A stretch of 64,000 nucleotides of DNA from JBMYRH01 sp049602155 (GTDB lineage: Bacteria > Myxococcota_A > UBA9042 > PHBI01 > JBMYRH01): the NCBI GenBank assembly GCA_049602155.1, contig JBMYRH010000017.1:66704-130703 (forward strand), written 5' to 3'. Positions 25,472-35,107 of this stretch are shown piece after piece. Position numbers and translations under genes: made by a program. How positions within the stretch are numbered: the stretch's first letter is position 1; each line of letters opens with the position of its first letter. The notes beneath the pieces are model-generated. The model was not told the origin of the DNA. It worked only from the letters and a program-made list of their open reading frames with translations, and ran no database searches.

Positions 25472-27841
25472 TCAGTCATTCGACGTACCTGGGGTCGGCG
25501 ACGAGCCCGGCACGAAGGGGCCTGTCGCATCAGGGATCCGCGCGTAGGTCGCGTTGTCTCCGGAGAAGCCGGTCGACCAGTTTGCGCTGTCGATGAGCAC
25601 GCCATCAGCGGTCCATATCCCGACCTCTTCATCAGCCCCCAAGGCGAAGCCAGGCCAGCCGTCTTTATCAAACTCGACGACCAAGTAGCCGCCAGGCGCC
25701 ACCACAGTCCCCTCTGGGAATGCGACGCGCTCCGTCTCCAGGGTGAGGTTATCCGCCACGACGAAGGTCGAGAGGTCGATGGCGACGGCGCTCGTGTTGT
25801 GAAGCTCAATCCAGTCCAATGGCTCTCCCTTCGCAGCGACCTCGTTGAGGACAAGGCCGTTATCTGCTGTCACCACGCCCTTCGAGCCGCTCCCGGACAC
25901 ATAGCCCCCAAAACCGTAAATGGTCGCCCTGAGGTTCCCCGAGACGGTCGCCCCGTCAACGAGCGATGCCTCATCGAGGTTCAACCACCCATCGACAAAG
26001 TCAACGCGCCCCAAATACTCGGGCTGCCAAGCCGGGGGAGCAAAGCGGATCCGATGCCCAGGAGGCGACCATCCATCGAATTTTACGTCGCCGGAGCTAA
26101 ACTGAGCGTAAGGGACGTAGAGGCTGATGACGTCGAATGCGCCCGTCGGCTCGCTGTGGATAATCGCGACGTTCGCGAAGCCCTCTCCGTGCCCCGAAGT
26201 CACCCCGCTATCGGTGAACGTCAGCGTCTCGCCCATGAACTCGTAGTCGTTGATGACGGCCCCACCCACGCCCATGAAGTCCTCCACCTCGCTGGTCCCC
26301 CAAGTCGACTCGAAGTCGACATCGATTGTGCCGAGCACCTCCCAGCAGATGTTGGGCTCCGCGAGGGGCATGTCCCAAGAGATCCCGCCCCCGTTCATCT
26401 CGTTGGTGATCACCGCGCGACGTCCGTTCACAAAGTCTCGGAGTCGCTGCGTATCCTCGACCGCGCTCGCCGCAGCATCTGCCCCGGCGTGAGCTTGAAC
26501 AATGGCGGCCATACGGTCGATCTCTGCGTTGAGCGCTACCTCGTCCCAGATCGCATCGAGAAGCTCAAGCATCCGCGCAATGTACTGCGCACGGGTGGTT
26601 GGATCCTGATACAGGCGATGCGCCAGACCGCCATGGGCCATCACGGACTGAGGTTCGGCCCCATCAATGAAGGCATTATCGATCGGGGTAAACGAGGAGT
26701 CTGGGCCCCAGGGGATAAAGGTCAACGGTGAGCCCGATGGGCCGTAGACGAAGAAGTTGTTCCGGTTACCCGCGTAGCCATCCCAATGTCCGACCAGGAC
26801 CTCAAGCGCCCAGTGGGTCATGAAGAGGTCCAAGTCAACGACGTCAGCGAGGGCCTCGAGCCCTGCGGGCGAGCTGTCAGCAAGCGCCTCCGTCACCCCT
26901 TCGATATCGGACCAGTCAGCCTCTGTAGCGTTGCTCTTCTTCTCAAAGGTGTTCGACCAAATCTCACGAAAGTCACTCAGGGTCCCCTCATAAAGGTTGC
27001 CAGTCGCGTCATCAAAGTGATGTGCGATGAAGGCGTCCTTCACGCTCTCAACGTGTACGTAGAGCCCCAGCGCTTGACCGTTCACGGTCACCTTCGCGAA
27101 GTTACATCTGGGGGCTGGGCGGCCCGCCAATGCGAAGACATGATAGGCCATACAGGTGTTCAACTTCGAGCGATCCTGCTGGACGTTATTGAGGGTCAAC
27201 CACTTAAGGCTGCCCCCCTCGCCGTCTTCAAGGAACTGGTCCTCGTACTTGTCGAAGCGGATCTTGAGTGAGGGCTTCGTGTCGCTCATCGAGCCCAAGT
27301 AGCCCTTCTTGCGAATGCCGACCTTGTCGACAGTCACGCCATCGACGGTCACCTTCGCGAGGCGCCACTCGAACTTCTGCTCCGGTGGCCCATCCAGGCA
27401 GTCCCCACCCAGGATGTCCGCGAGCGTTCGCGTCTCCTGGCAGATGCCTATCCAGTCCGCAACGCGCATCTCAATGTCGACGTTAAGCACACGCTCTGGG
27501 TCGAAATAAGGCGTAGCCTGATCGGCAGACGGACCGCTTGGCGCCTCGGACTCCGGCTCCGGCTCCGGCTCGACTGTGGTCGTGTCAGGCTCGGTCACCA
27601 GACCGTCACCCTGAAGTTCGTCAAGGTCACCGTCAGGGACCGGATCAGATGAGGCGTCGTCCGACTCGCTGGGGGCGCCGTCGGTGCCCCCAGCGACATC
27701 CGAGCTCGACGCACCATCGCTTTCCTCTGGGGCCACGGCGCTGTCACCCTGGACACTCCCAGAGGAGTCCGCGTCTCCACAGGCCGTCAGCGTCATACAA
27801 AGGACGGATATCCCTGCAACCCAAAGAGGATACGACCTCAT
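25472..27841 (-). CDS. CotH kinase-family lipoprotein with lamin-tail domain
   Basis: A 789-residue lipoprotein. The ATG at 27841 has GAGG 5 bases upstream; lipobox LTAC. An acidic spacer is followed by a CotH-like kinase domain (about 110-460): VGIRKKGYLGS near the N-lobe, LKWLTLNN, GLYVHVESVKDAF, and the diagnostic HWDGYAGNRNNFFVY (about 351-365) holding the catalytic Asp/Asn. The next conserved element reads WGPDSSF where WDxD is usual. Then comes a beta-rich domain and a C-terminal lamin-tail domain (about 660-789: VLNEVAAKGEPLDWIELHN). CotH proteins phosphorylate Ser on surface proteins; in many bacteria the substrate is unknown. It lies 64 bases upstream of the PNGase F-like gene on the same strand, so both may form a surface-protein unit. 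Confidence 0.85.
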   Translation of the reverse strand: MRSYPLWVAGISVLCMTLTACGDADSSGSVQGDSAVAPEESDGASSSDVAGGTDGAPSESDDASSDPVPDGDLDELQGDGLVTEPDTTTVEPEPEPESEAPSGPSADQATPYFDPERVLNVDIEMRVADWIGICQETRTLADILGGDCLDGPPEQKFEWRLAKVTVDGVTVDKVGIRKKGYLGSMSDTKPSLKIRFDKYEDQFLEDGEGGSLKWLTLNNVQQDRSKLNTCMAYHVFALAGRPAPRCNFAKVTVNGQALGLYVHVESVKDAFIAHHFDDATGNLYEGTLSDFREIWSNTFEKKSNATEADWSDIEGVTEALADSSPAGLEALADVVDLDLFMTHWALEVLVGHWDGYAGNRNNFFVYGPSGSPLTFIPWGPDSSFTPIDNAFIDGAEPQSVMAHGGLAHRLYQDPTTRAQYIARMLELLDAIWDEVALNAEIDRMAAIVQAHAGADAAASAVEDTQRLRDFVNGRRAVITNEMNGGGISWDMPLAEPNICWEVLGTIDVDFESTWGTSEVEDFMGVGGAVINDYEFMGETLTFTDSGVTSGHGEGFANVAIIHSEPTGAFDVISLYVPYAQFSSGDVKFDGWSPPGHRIRFAPPAWQPEYLGRVDFVDGWLNLDEASLVDGATVSGNLRATIYGFGGYVSGSGSKGVVTADNGLVLNEVAAKGEPLDWIELHNTSAVAIDLSTFVVADNLTLETERVAFPEGTVVAPGGYLVVEFDKDGWPGFALGADEEVGIWTADGVLIDSANWSTGFSGDNATYARIPDATGPFVPGSSPTPGTSND

Positions 27842-28054
27842 AAGAACCTCGTCCTTCGTCCCTGACCGAGACCCACGTCTCCGGTGTCTAATCACACGTC
27901 GCTATGGTCGGCTCGAGCGCAACAAGGCAGCGCGCGATACCGGCCTTTGATGGCCGCCTCGGCCGCACAGCATAGCGCGCAGAAACAAGCGACTAGTCGT
28001 ACCAAGGACGCTGTGTGGAGACTATCACACCCGCGGATCTCGCCCCCAGCACCT

Positions 28055-28552
28055 TTAATGGTGGTGACCGCCAGGTCCATGGACGTGTCCATGGGCCATT
28101 TCCTCGGGCGTCGCCTCACGGATAGCTACAACCTCAAGGTTGAAGTGAAGCGTGACACCGGCGAGCGGATGGTTTGCAGAGCAGCGAATCTCGGTATCAA
28201 GGACCTCCGCGACAGTGAACATCGCCATTTGGCGCTGATCGCGCGGGTGAGGCCCCTGAAACATAACCCCAGGGGCAAGCTGGCTGACCACATCCTCCGG
28301 AAAGGCATCTTTAGGGATGGCGACGTCGAGTTGAGGATCGTGCACGCCGTAGCCGTCTTCGGGGGAGAGAACGACATCGAAGTGAGCACCGACTGTCTTC
28401 CCTTCCAGCGCCCTCTCAACCCCTGAGACCAAGCTGCCGTGACCGTGCAGATAAGGCCTGGGCCCACTCTCACGCGAGCTATCGATGACCTGACCGTCTG
28501 CGTCGGTGAGGTGAAAGTTCATCGTAACCACTCGATCTTTCTCAATCTTCAT
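28055..28552 (-). CDS. slyD: FKBP-type peptidyl-prolyl isomerase, SlyD-like
   Basis: A 165-residue cytoplasmic protein. The ATG at 28552 has GGAG 5 bases upstream. It has the SlyD layout: short FKBP part (VVTMNFHLTDADGQVIDSS; YLHGHGSLVSGVERALEGKTVG), an inserted IF chaperone domain (about 75-125; SPEDGYGVHD, AIPKDAFPED), and return to FKBP (NHPLAGVTLHFNLEVVAIREAT). The C-terminus is His-rich (HGHVHGPGGHHH), as in SlyD proteins that bind nickel. Catalyses prolyl cis-trans isomerisation and can act as metallochaperone. No hydrogenase or urease genes are in the window. Single gene. Confidence 0.93.
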   Translation of the reverse strand: MKIEKDRVVTMNFHLTDADGQVIDSSRESGPRPYLHGHGSLVSGVERALEGKTVGAHFDVVLSPEDGYGVHDPQLDVAIPKDAFPEDVVSQLAPGVMFQGPHPRDQRQMAMFTVAEVLDTEIRCSANHPLAGVTLHFNLEVVAIREATPEEMAHGHVHGPGGHHH

Positions 28553-28753
28553 ATCATCTCCGTTCGGAGTAGTAAGGCCCCGTTCCCCAAAGCTCGCACC
28601 TGAGTGAGCAGACACCCACCGGAGTCACCGGCGAACTATCACAAGGCGCTCAAGCAAACGCAACCCGCACAACCTGAAGGCCGGCGCGCCGGCGCCTCCT
28701 GCACGTGTACGCTCGCCAGGCTCAGCGACGCGCTGACTGTTCGCCCTCCCCTG
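28553..28753. other. Intergenic region with a 14-bp palindrome
   Basis: 201 bases between two minus-strand genes. It contains the perfect palindrome GCCGGCGCGCCGGC (28680-28693). No coding sequence seen. It lies upstream of slyD and may hold its promoter; the palindrome could also be part of a hairpin after the upstream gene. Confidence 0.3.
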
Positions 28754-30577
28754 TCATGGGGTCAAGAGTTCCAGACACGGGCTCAGGTTCCCAGCTTCAT
28801 CCGTCGAGCGTGCGCTGAACCCCTCAGACTCGGGCACCTCTCCCCACGGAAACTCGAAGGCACCAGGGGGCTCCCGATCCGCCTCAAGCATGTGAGTCAT
28901 CGTCGCCACGCAAGGACCGCACCCGAGTCCAGCATAGAGTGTCAGTGAGACCGCATCACCCGCGTCACCCGACACAAGCCACGTCTCCTCTGAGGCGGCC
29001 GAGATGCTCAAGGTGACCTCTGGGGTCGGCGGAGGGAGCGGGTCGTAGTCAAAGCGTAATCCAGACATGCACTCTGAGAGCTCCCCCGCGGCATCACGCG
29101 CCTGAACCGAGAGGTCAAAGGCCGTGACAGCGTCATCAGGCGCATCAAAGGAGAGCACAACGTCCGCATAGCCCGACTCCGTATCGAGCCCGCTCTCCTG
29201 AGTGAGGCGCGGCTCACCCGCGCACTCCTCCCCGTCGTACACAGAGAGCGCGGTGACATCGTCACTGGCAGCGAGCCGGAGTGTCGCCGACGGCACACGA
29301 TACCGAAGCACCTTGTCGATGTGGTCCGCGAGGCCGCTCTCCGGGTACACCCACCAGGCCGCGATCGCTGGGGTGGACTGCTGACGCACATAGACGGCCG
29401 CGCGCGAGCACGGTGATTCACTGCCGTCCGCGTAGCGTACCCGCGTGGTGAAGACGGTCTCTTTACCGTCGGAGCCAAGATTGATGTGCCCACTGGTTAA
29501 GACCATCTCATCTTCAGTGGACTCCCACATCGGCGCACTCCAGCTCTTGCCCTGAGGGACACAGTTCGAGGTGGGGAAGAGGAACCACTCATCGCCGACC
29601 GCCTCGGTCGTCACGCGGAGCCTCAACTCAGGATCTCCGGAGACGTGGACCATGCGCCACGTGTCGTCATCCTTGATCTCCAGCGCCGGACGCGGTGAAA
29701 CATGTGAGTAGACCAACGGCTCCGAGTCTCCAGACACCAGACCTCCAATCCGGTGTGCGCGCGCGATGAGCGTCGTCGTGCTCATCTCCTCGACGGTCAA
29801 CGGCGCAGAGAAGCGCCCGTTCGACGCCACGGAGATGTCCTCAGCCACGAGGACCTCCTCGCCGCACTCCAGCGCGTGCAAGCTCACAGACTGCGCCCAG
29901 AACGCGTAGCCATGCACCATCGGGGTCACCGAGCTGGCGGGGGACACTGGGTCGGTACGCAGCCCGTGAGGCGCCCAACTGCAGTCATCATTGGCGTCAT
30001 AGGGGCAAAGGTCACACGCATCTGCGCGCCCATCGCCATCGGAGTCCGCTTGAAGTGACTCCGGACAGATGAGGGTTGCGGTGCCGTCCTCGTCCACCTC
30101 ACAGGCCGCCTCGCTTACCTCGATCCCCCAAGCGCTGCAGGGGCCATAGCAACAGCAGCCGAGCTCGGCCAAGCGCGCAAGGTCGGTCTCGACTTCGAGA
30201 TCGTTTGGGTCCTTCTGATCGACCAAGCAGTCGCCATCTGCGTCACTCTCCGTGCTCTCGAGTGCGTCGCTCTTCCCGTCACCATCCTCGTCGTGCGGCA
30301 CATCGACGGTGACAATCTCCAGCCCATCCAGCCAACCGTCCCCATCAGTATCAGGGTCACTGAACCCTGTCCCCAAGCGCACCTCCTGCTCTCGCGTGAG
30401 ATAATCATCGTCCTCAGAGGGCGCCACTGGGATGCAATTGCTGTCGAAGCACAGGTTGGCTTCGCATTCCTCCTGCGTGCAGGCGCCGCTCCCCCTCAAG
30501 TCACCGTCGTCGGCGCAGGCGCCCACCAAGAGAAGCACGGTCAAAGGGAGGGCTGCCCTCCTCCAACGCAAGACCAT
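28754..30577 (-). CDS. Cys-rich lipoprotein with thrombospondin type-3 repeats
   Basis: A 607-residue lipoprotein (lipobox VGAC). The ATG at 30577 is chosen for its signal peptide; the ribosome-binding site is weak and an in-frame ATG at 30655 exists. Residues about 30-185 hold a CxxxxCxxxLCF opening, calcium-binding TSP3-type Asp repeats (DPDTDGDGWLDG, DEDGDGKSDA, DADGDCLVD, DSDGDGRADACD) and a CCCYGPC motif. This region matches the N-terminal module of the 3174-residue protein at 45631 in order and spacing. The rest is beta-rich, with repeated immunoglobulin/fibronectin-like strands and paired Cys. Probably a calcium-stabilised surface protein. No enzymatic motif. Confidence 0.8.
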   Translation of the reverse strand: MVLRWRRAALPLTVLLLVGACADDGDLRGSGACTQEECEANLCFDSNCIPVAPSEDDDYLTREQEVRLGTGFSDPDTDGDGWLDGLEIVTVDVPHDEDGDGKSDALESTESDADGDCLVDQKDPNDLEVETDLARLAELGCCCYGPCSAWGIEVSEAACEVDEDGTATLICPESLQADSDGDGRADACDLCPYDANDDCSWAPHGLRTDPVSPASSVTPMVHGYAFWAQSVSLHALECGEEVLVAEDISVASNGRFSAPLTVEEMSTTTLIARAHRIGGLVSGDSEPLVYSHVSPRPALEIKDDDTWRMVHVSGDPELRLRVTTEAVGDEWFLFPTSNCVPQGKSWSAPMWESTEDEMVLTSGHINLGSDGKETVFTTRVRYADGSESPCSRAAVYVRQQSTPAIAAWWVYPESGLADHIDKVLRYRVPSATLRLAASDDVTALSVYDGEECAGEPRLTQESGLDTESGYADVVLSFDAPDDAVTAFDLSVQARDAAGELSECMSGLRFDYDPLPPPTPEVTLSISAASEETWLVSGDAGDAVSLTLYAGLGCGPCVATMTHMLEADREPPGAFEFPWGEVPESEGFSARSTDEAGNLSPCLELLTP

Positions 30578-30685
30578 CGTTGCTCGACTCAAAGCGCCTC
30601 CTAGCGACAGATAAGGGGCAATTAGAGAGGCCCGGCCTCCGCATAATTTGAGCATCTTAACAGACCCTGAATGTCGCGAGGGACC

Positions 30686-31912
30686 TTAGAAATAGGCAGA
30701 GACCTGGAGGTAACCCAGGTGCCCCGAGAGGCCGAACTCGAGCCCCTCACCTGCCCCATGGTAGCCACCAACCGAGAGGTCCACGGACTGCAACACCTCC
30801 CACCCAAGACTCCAACTGATGAGCGCTGACGGATCCAAGAGGTTCATAAGGGCGCTGCCGCTCAAGGTGATCAGCTCATGGGGCCGATAGCTGAGAAAGG
30901 TCCCCGCGTAGAGCTGCCCCAAGAGGTAGCCTTCCCCCCGCGTAAGCGCGGGCTCTTGCGCCGCATGCGCTAGGTAGCCCATATCGCTCGTGTCGTCGGT
31001 GCCGAACCCGTTGAAGTGAAGCTCGACGCCGCCCATGAAGCTGTCAGAGTAAAACCAGTCCATCCCCACGGTGGCCCGCGGCAGCTCAAGCTCGCCTTTA
31101 TCGAGATCAAAGCGCGCCATCACTTCGCCGCGCAACTTCACGGTGTCGACGTCCGCCGAGAGCCCCGCCGCGAGCGCGAGGTCCTCGTAGCTCTTCGCGG
31201 CGGCCACGAACACCTCGCCAAAGTTCAGGTAAAACTGGGCGCGCACACCGCCAGAGAGGTCCTCAACGCTGCCTCGGTCTGCGACGATGACATCCAACTC
31301 CGCCCAATCCGTCACGGCCCACACCATGCGCAACGCATCGATCCCACGCTTCTGGCTCGTGTCCAGATCAAAGGGGCTGAAGGTCGTCCAAACATCACTC
31401 ACCCCGAAGAGGAGGCTGTTGCCCCAGGTCACCGCCTGACGACCAACGCTGATGTCCACGTCGCCGAGGTAGAACCTCAAGAGCGCACGGTCTATATCGA
31501 ACTCTAGGCGATGGTTCGGCTCGGAGATGAGCGTGGTCTGAAGGTCTAGGGTCCGACGTGGCACCACCGAGATGCCGGCCCCTGCGCCCATCTGTGCGCC
31601 ATCGAAGACCGGCTCTGTCGCCATCGTCCATGCGTAGCGGCTGTGCACCTCGGCCGTGAACCAATCCGCGGCAGAGAGCTTAAACTCACTGCGCCCGATG
31701 AGGGACTGCATGGCGACATGCCCATACTCCTGCCCTGAGGTCGCCATGAGCTCGCGCGCAGCCCCATCGATGTGCTGCCAGGAGAGGAAGTCCCGAATGT
31801 AGCCACCGTAGTAGAGCTGAACGTCTTCATCTTCGTAGATGGTCGTCCGTGCCGAGACCGGTGAAGACAGGAGGAGGACGCACAACGCCACCCCCATGCG
31901 GAGAAGCGTCAC
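30686..31912 (-). CDS. Outer-membrane beta-barrel protein of the ABC/LolA operon
   Basis: A 408-residue protein with GTG start and a signal peptide (VALCVLLLSSPVSA). An ATG five codons later is an alternative, but no good ribosome-binding site favours either. The mature protein is a run of amphipathic strands (YYGGYIRDFLSWQ, FKLSAADWFTAEVHSRYAW, LLRFYLGDVDISVGRQAVTWGNS) and ends LGYLQVSAYF with the terminal Phe typical of BAM substrates. It resembles DUF1302-like barrels often encoded beside LolA-like and transporter genes. It is the last gene of the operon, beginning 3 bases after the ATPase stop, and is probably the outer-membrane component. Confidence 0.8.
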   Translation of the reverse strand: MTLLRMGVALCVLLLSSPVSARTTIYEDEDVQLYYGGYIRDFLSWQHIDGAARELMATSGQEYGHVAMQSLIGRSEFKLSAADWFTAEVHSRYAWTMATEPVFDGAQMGAGAGISVVPRRTLDLQTTLISEPNHRLEFDIDRALLRFYLGDVDISVGRQAVTWGNSLLFGVSDVWTTFSPFDLDTSQKRGIDALRMVWAVTDWAELDVIVADRGSVEDLSGGVRAQFYLNFGEVFVAAAKSYEDLALAAGLSADVDTVKLRGEVMARFDLDKGELELPRATVGMDWFYSDSFMGGVELHFNGFGTDDTSDMGYLAHAAQEPALTRGEGYLLGQLYAGTFLSYRPHELITLSGSALMNLLDPSALISWSLGWEVLQSVDLSVGGYHGAGEGLEFGLSGHLGYLQVSAYF

Positions 31913-31915
31913 AGG

Positions 31916-32602
31916 CTACAGCCGTTCGTCGGAGACGACTAAGCCATCCCGCAGGGTCACCACTCGGCGCACGCGGCTGACGACCGCAGGGTCGTGGCTC
32001 GCGAAGACAAAGGTCACGCCATCGTGTTGGTTGAGCTCGACCATCAGGTCCAGCAGCGCCTCGCCGGTCTCGCTGTCGAGGTTGGCCGTCGGCTCATCCG
32101 CGAGGACCAGGGAGGGCTTCGACGCCAGCGCGCGAGCCACTGCGACCCGCTGCTGCTGGCCCCCCGAGAGCTCATGCGGCTTTCTGTTGAACATGCCGCT
32201 CAGCCCGACGCGCTCGAGCAACGGCGTGACCACAGCTTTGCGCTCGGACACAGGGACGCCCTGCAGCATCAATGTGTACTCAGCGTTCTCGTAAGCGGTG
32301 AGGACGGGCAGCAGGTTGTAGGCTTGGAAGACGAAGCCAATATGCTTCAGGCGGAATTTCGCCGACGCCGCGCGGTCGAGCCCCGAGACCTCTTGACCAG
32401 CGACCTGGATCGAGCCGCTCGTGGGCTTATCGAGGGTCCCTACGAGGTTCAGCAACGTCGACTTTCCAGAGCCCGAGGGGCCGACCAAAGCCGCGAACTC
32501 GCCGGCCTCCACCGTCAGGTCAACGCCACGCAGCGCATGCACCTCAAGGGTGCCCTGCTGATAGACCTTCTTCAGGTCACTTCCCTGGATCACAGTGCTC
32601 AT
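31916..32602 (-). CDS. ABC transporter ATP-binding protein (LolD/MacB type)
   Basis: A 228-residue ATPase. The ATG at 32602 overlaps the upstream permease stop (ATGA), and the longer frame to 32710 has no family support. Walker A GPSGSGKST (41-49), Q-loop FQAYNLL (92-98), signature LSGGQQQR (145-152), Walker B LVLADE (165-170) with catalytic Glu170, D-loop NLDSETG, and the switch His in SHDP. Closest in type to LolD/MacB/FtsE ATPases that power mechanotransmission by FtsX-fold permeases. It works with the two permeases upstream. Confidence 0.95.
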   Translation of the reverse strand: MSTVIQGSDLKKVYQQGTLEVHALRGVDLTVEAGEFAALVGPSGSGKSTLLNLVGTLDKPTSGSIQVAGQEVSGLDRAASAKFRLKHIGFVFQAYNLLPVLTAYENAEYTLMLQGVPVSERKAVVTPLLERVGLSGMFNRKPHELSGGQQQRVAVARALASKPSLVLADEPTANLDSETGEALLDLMVELNQHDGVTFVFASHDPAVVSRVRRVVTLRDGLVVSDERL

Positions 32603-33852
32603 TCGTACGTCCTCATCGCAGTGGCAGGTTCCATTCGGGTGGCCTTGAGCGCTGGATACGTCGCCGCGAGGACGACCATCACGAGCACCACGACACACGC
32701 TTGTGTCCATCGCGCGATGTTGAGGTGGGAGTAGAGGATGAAGTCCTCCATCACCACCCCTGCCATCTGGATCTCGCCCCCCACCATCTCTCCGTAGTTG
32801 ATGCCGTAATGGGCGATGGTCAGGTGACCCGCGTAGCCGATGACCACTCCGAAGAAGACGGAGAGCAGCCCCAGCACGATCGACTCGATCAACACCATCG
32901 TGGCGATGCGTCGCGGTGTCAGCCCGAGCGCAGCGAGGAGGCCGAGCTCGCGGACCCGCTCCAGGACCACCATCAGGAAGGTGTTTGTGATGCCAAAGCC
33001 CACGATAATGAAGAGCAGCAGACCGAACTTATCGCCGAAGTTCTTGTCCGCCTCGATCACCTTCACGAGCTCCGGGTTCGCTTCGTCCCAGCGCAGCACC
33101 TCGAAGGGCTGACCCGCAGACCCGAGCGCGTCACGCACGGCGGCCTGGACGATCGGGAGCGACGCTGCGCTGGCGGTGACCACCCCGAGCTGCACCACGC
33201 CCGTAGGGATCGCCAACTGCTCACGTACGAAGTCGAGGCTCGTATAGGCCGCCACGGCGTCACCCATCTCCGAGCCTGTGTCGAGGATCCCTGTCAGCTT
33301 GAAGGGCATGCGCACGGGCTCGCCATCGGGCCCGGTCACCGCGACCACGAGGCGGTCTCCGAGCTCGATCTTCAAGTCATCCACCACGCTCTTGCCGAGG
33401 ATAAGCGGCCCTCGAAAGCGCAGCGCCTTGGTCGTCTCCTCCAAGAAGGTGCCCGCCACCAAGAACTTGGCGGGGTTATCAAAGGCCAGCGTCGAGGCGC
33501 GCTCGACCGCCAAGAGGCGCGTCCCAGCGTTGCCCCGCGCCGAGCTCACGAGGCCCTGCGCGACGATACGCGGGATCACGTGCTCGACACCGGGCACAGC
33601 CTTGATCGCGGTGACCGCCGCGGCGCTGTCCGTGATGACCTTGTCGGTCTGGAGCGTCTCCCAGTAGCCATCAGCGTGGACCAAGAGGGCCCCGCCGACC
33701 GACTTAAGCGCCGAGCTGCGCATGTTCTCATAGGAGCTCTCCGCGATGCCGTAGCTCATGAGCTGGATCCCAAGGGTGAACGCAATCGCGGTCCCGGTGA
33801 TGACGGTCCGTGAGCGGTTGCGCCACAGGTTACGCCAGGCAAGACGCCACAT
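32599..33852 (-). CDS. FtsX/LolCE-type ABC permease, second copy
   Basis: A 417-residue permease. The ATG at 33852 has AGGGAGGAG 5 bases upstream. One N-terminal membrane helix (TVITGTAIAFTLGIQLM), a large periplasmic domain (about 45-285), then three C-terminal helices (LLLFIIVGFGITNTFLMVV with the FtsX signature NTFLM; LVFFGVV-like; VVVLVMVVLAATYPALKA). It is similar in plan to the adjacent upstream permease, so the transporter is probably a LolCDE-like heterodimer with one ATPase. It starts immediately after the first permease (stop at 33854) and overlaps the ATPase. Confidence 0.92.
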   Translation of the reverse strand: MWRLAWRNLWRNRSRTVITGTAIAFTLGIQLMSYGIAESSYENMRSSALKSVGGALLVHADGYWETLQTDKVITDSAAAVTAIKAVPGVEHVIPRIVAQGLVSSARGNAGTRLLAVERASTLAFDNPAKFLVAGTFLEETTKALRFRGPLILGKSVVDDLKIELGDRLVVAVTGPDGEPVRMPFKLTGILDTGSEMGDAVAAYTSLDFVREQLAIPTGVVQLGVVTASAASLPIVQAAVRDALGSAGQPFEVLRWDEANPELVKVIEADKNFGDKFGLLLFIIVGFGITNTFLMVVLERVRELGLLAALGLTPRRIATMVLIESIVLGLLSVFFGVVIGYAGHLTIAHYGINYGEMVGGEIQMAGVVMEDFILYSHLNIARWTQACVVVLVMVVLAATYPALKATRMEPATAMRTYE

Positions 33853-33853
33853 C

Positions 33854-35107
33854 TCAGCTCCTCCCTGCGATGGCGCTCGGCGCATCGGTCCGAGAGCTCG
33901 TGAACGCCGGCCAGAGGCCACAGACGAACCCGACGAGCATCATGATGCCGGTCGGGAAGAGGACGTCGACGAGCTTCAGGTCGAAGTAGAAGGTCCCAAG
34001 GGCGACGCCCATGTAGTTCATCTCCTCGCCGCCAGCGCCACCCTGCATCGCGACGAAGTCGAGGCCGTTGACCTGGTTGTTGTAGACGGCCAAGACCCCG
34101 AGCAACATCCCGAAGATGCCCCCTATCGCAGAGAGGACGACCGCCTCGGTCATGACCTGGCGAGCGAGCCGCATCGGCGTCGTACCGATCGCGATTAAGA
34201 CCCCAAACTCTCGACGCCGCTCAAGCGCGCTCATCCGCTGCGTGTTGAGGACCCCCAGCGCGGCGATGAGGAAGATGATGAAGTAGATGATGCCCATCGA
34301 GCCCTTGCTCACCTCGATCGTGGCGTCGAGGGAGGGCACAACCTGACGCCAGGTTCGGGTGACGACACCTGAGCCGGTGGCGCCCCTGACCGCGGTCGCG
34401 AGCGCCTCTAGTTCCGTCCCTCTCGTGCCCTTCACGACGACCAGGTGGACACGCCCATCGAGCGCCGCGAGCTCTTGGCAGCGCTCGATATGCATCCACA
34501 CCCCCATCCGATCGAGGGTGCTGGTCCCCGTGGACGCGATGCCCTTGACGACCAGCTTGTCATTGCCCAGCGAGCCATCCGCCCCGTTGGTAAAGAGCGC
34601 GAGCGTGTCACCCGTCTTCACCTTGAGCTGCTTGGCGAGCATCTTCCCGAGGACCACCTCGGCAGGCTCGGGCCACACCTGCGTGGTCTCGCTCAACCAG
34701 CTGCCCTCTGTCAGGGCTGAAGAGAGCTTCGAGACGCCCGCTTCATCCGACGGAAAGACCCCCAAGATTCGGGCCACCTGAGAGTTCTTCTCATCACCGA
34801 TGAGGCCAAAAGCTTGCAGGCGCGCAGAGACCGCCTCGACCTCTGGCAAGGCACGCACGGCGTCCACGTTGGCGTCCTTGAGTGACATCGCGTTAAAGAG
34901 GTTGCTCTCTTCGACGTACGCCTCACTGGTCATCTGGACGTCGCCGATCTCGCTACCCGTCATGCTGTCGACCATCTCGTCCAGCATGGCGTTCATCATG
35001 TGCGCAAACCAGATACAGATGGCGACCGAGACGGCGATCCCAGCTGTCGTGAGGCCGCTCCTCCAGCGGTTCCTCAGGACGTTTCTCGTAGCGAGGCTGA
35101 GGCTCAT
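33854..35107 (-). CDS. FtsX/LolCE-type ABC permease, first copy
   Basis: A 417-residue permease with the standard four-helix MacB/LolC topology: N-terminal NVLRNRWRSGLTTAGIAVSVAICIWF, periplasmic domain (about 40-265), then MGIIYFIIFLIAALGVLNTQRMSALERRREFGVL, the FtsX core with the conserved RRREFG loop, and two further helices. The start overlaps the LolA-like stop (ATGA). Pairs with the second permease and the LolD-like ATPase to move a lipid-anchored or hydrophobic substrate out of the inner membrane, or to expel it through the periplasm. Confidence 0.92.
   Translation of the reverse strand: MSLSLATRNVLRNRWRSGLTTAGIAVSVAICIWFAHMMNAMLDEMVDSMTGSEIGDVQMTSEAYVEESNLFNAMSLKDANVDAVRALPEVEAVSARLQAFGLIGDEKNSQVARILGVFPSDEAGVSKLSSALTEGSWLSETTQVWPEPAEVVLGKMLAKQLKVKTGDTLALFTNGADGSLGNDKLVVKGIASTGTSTLDRMGVWMHIERCQELAALDGRVHLVVVKGTRGTELEALATAVRGATGSGVVTRTWRQVVPSLDATIEVSKGSMGIIYFIIFLIAALGVLNTQRMSALERRREFGVLIAIGTTPMRLARQVMTEAVVLSAIGGIFGMLLGVLAVYNNQVNGLDFVAMQGGAGGEEMNYMGVALGTFYFDLKLVDVLFPTGIMMLVGFVCGLWPAFTSSRTDAPSAIAGRS

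Noticed and set aside
24887..26731. 614-codon plus-strand open frame
   Set aside because: Antisense to the PNGase F-like and CotH-like genes, which have clear domains; low-complexity product.
32701..33813. 370-codon plus-strand open frame
   Set aside because: Antisense shadow of the FtsX permease; His/Arg-rich product typical of wrong-strand translation.
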